64,000 bases of DNA from NCBI RefSeq assembly GCF_005502745.1, contig NZ_SCNL01000002.1, positions 248,001 through 312,000 on the forward strand, read 5' to 3'. Of the stretch, positions 60,994 through 64,000 are shown piece after piece. Under the pieces are notes generated by a model. The model made no database searches and was not told where the DNA came from. It saw nothing but the letters and a program-made list of their open reading frames with translations. Source of the DNA: Sphingomonas sp. 3P27F8 (lineage in GTDB: Bacteria; Pseudomonadota; Alphaproteobacteria; Sphingomonadales; Sphingomonadaceae). Position 1 is the stretch's first letter; every line of letters starts with the position of its first letter. Position numbers and translations under genes: made by a program.

Positions 60994-61480
60994 TCGCCAT
61001 CACCGTCTTCACGGCCCCCTTCGCCTCGTCCACCGTAACACTTGCGCCCGACACTCGGGTGACGATTTCCTGCGCGGCCTCGGCCGCGACGGCCTCGATC
61101 TCCCCGAGCGCGCGCGCCGTGGCTGCGCGGATGTCGGCCTCGCCGGACGCGATTCTCGTCGCCTGCTCGGCATTGGCGGCATGGAGCGTCGCCTCGGTCG
61201 CCTTTGCGGCCCGGCCACGCGCCTCGGCGACGAGCGCCTGCGCTTTCTCACGGTTCGCATGGTCGCGCTGGCGCCATGCTTCTTCCGCTTTGTCGGCCTC
61301 GTCACGCGCACGGGACGCGGCGGCGAGATCGTCAGCGACCGACCGGTCGCGCGAGTCGATCGTCTTCTGCACCTTCGGCAGCATTCCGCGACCGACGACG
61401 AAGAAGATGATGCCGAACGTCAGCAACAGCCAGAAGATCTGTGATGCGTATGTAGCGGCGAGCTGGGATATCTGTGGCAT
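60986..61480 (-). CDS. F0F1 ATP synthase subunit b'
   Basis: Second stator subunit of 164 residues, starting MPQISQLAATYASQIFWLLLTF. One membrane helix (about 14-30) is followed by the coiled coil with GRGMLPKVQKTIDSRDRSVADDL (core LPKVQKTIDSRD), typical of b'. It partners with the b subunit encoded immediately after. It lies 70 bases downstream of atpE. Confidence 0.92.
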   Translation of the reverse strand: MPQISQLAATYASQIFWLLLTFGIIFFVVGRGMLPKVQKTIDSRDRSVADDLAAASRARDEADKAEEAWRQRDHANREKAQALVAEARGRAAKATEATLHAANAEQATRIASGEADIRAATARALGEIEAVAAEAAQEIVTRVSGASVTVDEAKGAVKTVMANG

Positions 61481-61550
61481 GTTCTTCCTGCCTCGGCGGG
61501 CCGGCGCGTGTGAGACAACGCGCCGGGCCGCCCAAGGAAAAGCCGGTTCG

Positions 61551-61778
61551 TTACGCGACGAAGATCAGAATCATCGCGACGACGAACGACAGCAGGCCCA
61601 GAAGCTCGGCGGCGGCGAAGCCGATGAACAGACGGCCTTGCTGGCCGTCGGCAGCGCCCGGATTGCGCAGCGCGCCCTCAAGGAATGAGCCGAAGACGTT
61701 GCCGACGCCGATGGCGGCCATGCCGGCGCCGATTGCGGCGAGACCAGCACCGATGAGCTTGGCGGCTGCGGGATCCAT
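61551..61778 (-). CDS. atpE: F0F1 ATP synthase subunit c
   Basis: Proteolipid of 75 residues with two membrane helices joined by a polar loop [12 protein letters not shown]. The ion-binding carboxylate is Glu 58 in [13 protein letters not shown]. The Gly/Ala repeats of helix 1 ([17 protein letters not shown]) pack the c-ring. The lack of extra liganding residues points to proton rather than sodium coupling. It is preceded by AGTTAAAA and a weak SD; start [10 protein letters not shown] is standard. Confidence 0.96.
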   Translation of the reverse strand: MDPAAAKLIGAGLAAIGAGMAAIGVGNVFGSFLEGALRNPGAADGQQGRLFIGFAAAELLGLLSFVVAMILIFVA

Positions 61779-61822
61779 AGTTTTAACTCCAGTTTTGAAA
61801 TGGTTGATAACTATACGAAAAC

Positions 61823-62608
61823 TCAGTGCAGGTTGACCGCGTCATTGATGTAGAGCGAGGTCAGCAGCGCAAAAACATAGGCCTGGATTCCGGCCACCAG
61901 CAGCTCCAGCGCGGATATGCCGATCATCAGCACGAACGACGGGATGCCGACGAACAGGCCGGGCGCCAGCCCCGCCGTGCCGGAATTGATGATGAAGCCC
62001 GCCAGCACCTTCAGGAGGACGTGGCCTGCCGTCATCGCCACGAAAAGTCGCAGCCCGAGGCTGAACGGACGCACCATGAACGAGACGAACTCGATCAGTG
62101 GGATCAGCGGCAGCAGCCAGATCGGTGTGCCGTGCGGCACGAACAGGCTGAAGAAATGGAGACCATGCCGCCAGAAGCCCACGATCAGCACGATCGAGAA
62201 GCTCATGATCGCCAGCACGCCGGTGATCGTGAAATGACTGGTGAACGTGAACGGATGGATGCCGAACAGGCCAAGCGGCAACAGGCCGAGCACGTTCGCG
62301 AACAGGATGAACATGAACAGCGAGAAAACGTACGGCACGTAACGCTTCCCCTCCGGCCCGACGTTGGCCGACAGCATGTTATCGATGAAGCGCACGAAGC
62401 CCTCCACCATCACCTGACCGCGGCCCGGGATCATTGCGCCGCGCGTACCCATCGACATGAACGCGATCAGCGCCACCACCGCGACGCACATCCACGCCGC
62501 AGAATTGGTAAAGGCCACATTGTAGCCCGCGATCGACCAGTCCTGGGTTCCGAACAACGGCTCCACCAGAAACTGGTGCATCGGATCGATCTTGCCGCCG
62601 GCTGCCAC
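61823..62608 (-). CDS. atpB: F0F1 ATP synthase subunit a
   Basis: Membrane subunit of 261 residues with six hydrophobic segments. The essential Arg lies in [17 protein letters not shown] and the C-terminal helix [26 protein letters not shown] forms the proton half-channel (core [14 protein letters not shown]). Start is GTG 62608, giving [20 protein letters not shown] as in relatives; the ATG at the DPM position is a shorter alternative. Second gene of the operon after atpI. Confidence 0.94.
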   Translation of the reverse strand: MAAGGKIDPMHQFLVEPLFGTQDWSIAGYNVAFTNSAAWMCVAVVALIAFMSMGTRGAMIPGRGQVMVEGFVRFIDNMLSANVGPEGKRYVPYVFSLFMFILFANVLGLLPLGLFGIHPFTFTSHFTITGVLAIMSFSIVLIVGFWRHGLHFFSLFVPHGTPIWLLPLIPLIEFVSFMVRPFSLGLRLFVAMTAGHVLLKVLAGFIINSGTAGLAPGLFVGIPSFVLMIGISALELLVAGIQAYVFALLTSLYINDAVNLH

Positions 62609-62639
62609 TACGCTCAATCCTTGAACAAAGCGCCCGAAG

Positions 62640-62960
62640 TCACTTCGGGCGCTGTGAAATCCAAATGATGTTCCTGAAGGCAACGATCGTCCCGAGGGCG
62701 AGCATCACCAGCAGGGCCCAAGGGGAAGTGCCGGCGAACCGATCGATCACCCAACCGATCAAGGCGCCGCCCGCCATACCCCCAACAAGCTCGGCGAGCA
62801 CACGATTGCCGAGACGGTAGCCCGCATCGTTCGTCGCCGTCGCCTTGCCCGCCCCTGTCCGAAGCGCCTCGTCGTTCCGCGCTGCTCGAAGCCGCTCGTC
62901 GAGCGACCTTAGGCGTGCATCTTCGCCGAGGTTTTCCGGTGCGGAATCGTTTTCGGCCAT
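62640..62960 (-). CDS. atpI: AtpZ/AtpI family protein
   Basis: Protein of 106 residues with a charged N-terminus (LDERLRAARNDEALR) and two membrane helices (about 55-73 and 81-98: VGGMAGGALIGWVIDR and WALLVMLALGTIVAF). AtpI-type proteins help assemble the c-ring or carry Mg. It is the first gene of the F0 operon, 32 bases before atpB. The 141 bases upstream hold the probable atp promoter, which I cannot place precisely. Confidence 0.88.
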   Translation of the reverse strand: MAENDSAPENLGEDARLRSLDERLRAARNDEALRTGAGKATATNDAGYRLGNRVLAELVGGMAGGALIGWVIDRFAGTSPWALLVMLALGTIVAFRNIIWISQRPK

Positions 62961-63041
62961 TTGCGCTCTCCCGTGCGACGGGCAGGCGCTGTCAGGCCAA
63001 AAGGCGAGCCCGCCAAGGCCGGGTCCGGTTAGCCGGGGGGT

Positions 63042-63073
63042 CCGGGGGTGTCAACACTTCGTCACGCCCCCGG
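63042..63073 (-). terminator. Hairpin downstream of ydbL
   Basis: CCGGGGG (63042-63048) and CCCCCGG (63067-63073) pair perfectly, with further imperfect pairs inside, between the ydbL stop and the atpI start. No T-run follows on the minus strand, so it is a weak candidate for the end of the ydbH-ynbE-ydbL transcript. Confidence 0.35.
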
Positions 63074-63101
63074 CAATGTGAACCATCGACCACTTGTGCA
63101 T

Positions 63102-63482
63102 TCAGATGCAGCGAGAATCGCGTTGGGGTGCGCCGGATCCGCGCGTCTCCCAGGCGCCGCCGGGTGTCCTGTACTTTTCCCCGGCGGAGGTTTGCAGGAT
63201 CAGATTGCAGCCCGAGGTAAACGCCATCTGCTCAACGGTGGCGCCGGAAGCCTGCGCCTTTTGCGTGTATGCCGCCTTGCGCTGGATGTTGATGGAGTTG
63301 ACCAGCGCCCGCAAATCCGGCGTCCCGGCCCCCACGACGCCCAGATAGCCATCCGGCTGTTCGCCCACCTTCCCGGCGGCGCGAGCAGCAGCATAGGCGG
63401 GGTCGCGCTGCGCGAACGCGGTCGCTGAAAACCCGGTCAGCGCAAGTGCGCCGGCAACCATCAGCAAAGCCATTTTGGTCAT
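63102..63482 (-). CDS. ydbL: YdbL family exported protein (DUF1318)
   Basis: Periplasmic protein of 126 residues. Signal peptide ends ATAFA/Q (about 1-24). The DUF1318 core shows VGEQPDGYLGVVG, LVNSINIQRKAAY and EQMAFTSGCNLI (a Cys near the end of the domain). In enterobacteria YdbL acts with the lipoprotein YnbE and the large AsmA-like YdbH, and the same three genes lie here in order ydbH-ynbE-ydbL. Start is ATG 63482, two bases after the ynbE stop. Confidence 0.88.
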   Translation of the reverse strand: MTKMALLMVAGALALTGFSATAFAQRDPAYAAARAAGKVGEQPDGYLGVVGAGTPDLRALVNSINIQRKAAYTQKAQASGATVEQMAFTSGCNLILQTSAGEKYRTPGGAWETRGSGAPQRDSRCI

Positions 63483-63484
63483 GG

Positions 63485-63709
63485 TCAGAATATCCCCGGA
63501 TTCTGCTTAATGAGTGATTTCGCCTCACCATCGAGGCGATATACCACTTCCTGCGTCACATTGATGTTCAGATTTATCACGATCGGCTTGTCCGGCGCGG
63601 ACACATTGACGCACGCACAGGTGCCGCCGGCCAGCAGGATCACCGTCACTCTCTTCATCGTGCGCCAGCGCGATTGCCTCTTTTGCTTCGTCAGTTCCAT
63701 CATCGTCAT
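63485..63709 (-). CDS. ynbE: YnbE family lipoprotein
   Basis: Lipoprotein of 74 residues from ATG 63709, which overlaps the ydbH stop (ATGA). A shorter reading from ATG 63658 (MKRVTVILLAGGTCAC) gives a neat lipoprotein signal; both keep the lipobox GGTCAC-type Cys. The conserved body VNVSAPDKPIVINLNINVTQEVVYRLD (core PIVINLNINVTQEVVYR) is the YnbE domain, which forms beta-strands that bridge the periplasm with YdbH. Outer-membrane anchored. Confidence 0.85.
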   Translation of the reverse strand: MTMMELTKQKRQSRWRTMKRVTVILLAGGTCACVNVSAPDKPIVINLNINVTQEVVYRLDGEAKSLIKQNPGIF

Positions 63710-64000
63710 GGCAGTTTCTCGCTTGCGGGGGGCTGAACGGGCATGGGCGGTTTGGCGCGTTTCTTCTGTTCCTCGAGCAGGGTGGGCAGGTTGCGTTCGA
63801 TCAGCCGCCGGGGATCGTAGAAGGACGATACCGAATCGAGCAATCCCCGGAACGGCGCCTTGATGTGGATGTTGAACACGAACGGCAGCTTTTGGAGACG
63901 GCGGACGAGGAAGTTGGATTTCGCCCCCTGCCCCTGCGATACCCCGGCGAAGCGCACCTCGGTCACCATCTCGCCGGCGAGCGGGCCGTTCATCACGATA
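63706..64000 (-). CDS. ydbH: YdbH family intermembrane protein, C-terminal fragment
   Basis: The last 98 or so codons of a gene that starts beyond the right edge. The C-terminal part has RFAGVSQGQGAKSNFLVRR, KLPFVFNIHIKAPFRGLLDSVSSFYDP (core FVFNIHIKAPFRGL) and a Lys/Pro-rich tail, matching the end of YdbH-like AsmA family proteins. YdbH is one of three redundant bridges for phospholipid transport to the outer membrane in E. coli; the ynbE and ydbL neighbours support the assignment. Confidence 0.75.
   Translation of the reverse strand, partial: IVMNGPLAGEMVTEVRFAGVSQGQGAKSNFLVRRLQKLPFVFNIHIKAPFRGLLDSVSSFYDPRRLIERNLPTLLEEQKKRAKPPMPVQPPASEKLP

Noticed and set aside
1..64000. Search by eye for CRISPR repeats, insertion sequences, prophage genes, tRNA and rRNA
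   Set aside because: No spaced direct repeats, transposase, integrase, terminal inverted repeats or RNA-gene signatures were seen.

Overview
The window reads as chromosomal DNA of a GC-rich alphaproteobacterium of the order Sphingomonadales, most likely Sphingomonas or a close relative. Evidence: the split F0 ATP synthase cluster with b and b' subunits, a deoxyhypusine-synthase-like homospermidine-type enzyme next to a fold-III ornithine decarboxylase, a PEPxxWA-type C-terminal sorting signal, an exosortase A (XrtA) locus with its usual satellites, and protein sequences that look sphingomonad throughout. I see no insertion sequence, prophage, CRISPR array, rRNA or tRNA. Gene density is high, and many neighbours overlap by 1-4 bases as ATGA or GTGA.

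Layout. 1-3015: the end of an efflux adaptor gene, an orphan HWE/HisKA_2-type histidine kinase, a Nudix hydrolase and two small Flp pilins. 3016-6540: polyamine and amino-acid genes. A Thr/Ser dehydratase diverges from an ornithine decarboxylase, followed by a homospermidine-type synthase. The decarboxylase has an unusual leader: a 21-codon upstream ORF, a T-tailed hairpin and a helix that can mask the Shine-Dalgarno. 6678-24193: exosortase territory. It holds one PEP-CTERM protein, then a long minus-strand operon (export lipoprotein, chain-length protein, tyrosine kinase, outer-membrane barrel, AAA ATPase, deacetylase, FemAB, glycosyltransferase, XrtA-EpsI fusion, amidotransferase). An acyl-ligase/PLP-decarboxylase pair lies upstream on the same strand, and an ACP plus two hydrolases lie divergently. 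Together these should build, export and process an exopolysaccharide and sort PEP-CTERM proteins. No initiating sugar transferase, flippase or polymerase is in the window.

24177-50317: mostly housekeeping. S10 peptidase, thioredoxin reductase, leucyl aminopeptidase, a frame-damaged DUF1905 gene, tpiA, ppiD, trpE, a patatin/3-hydroxybutyrate dehydrogenase/DUF4893 run, zinc metallopeptidase, nagZ, SPOR protein, argS, LysR regulator, apaG, metZ, a protein-mannosyltransferase-type GT, leuB, recO, a second acyltransferase/deacetylase pair, uvrC and an exported methyltransferase.

50324-64000: an acyl-CoA dehydrogenase, then a vitamin B12 uptake block. A cobalamin riboswitch controls btuB; btuF and btuCD follow as a divergent pair. 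Next come a second acyl-CoA dehydrogenase with a MerR regulator and a LiuR-like operator, a lipoprotein, hisI, the F0 ATP synthase operon (atpI-B-E-b'-b), and the start of a YdbH-YnbE-YdbL envelope module that runs off the end.
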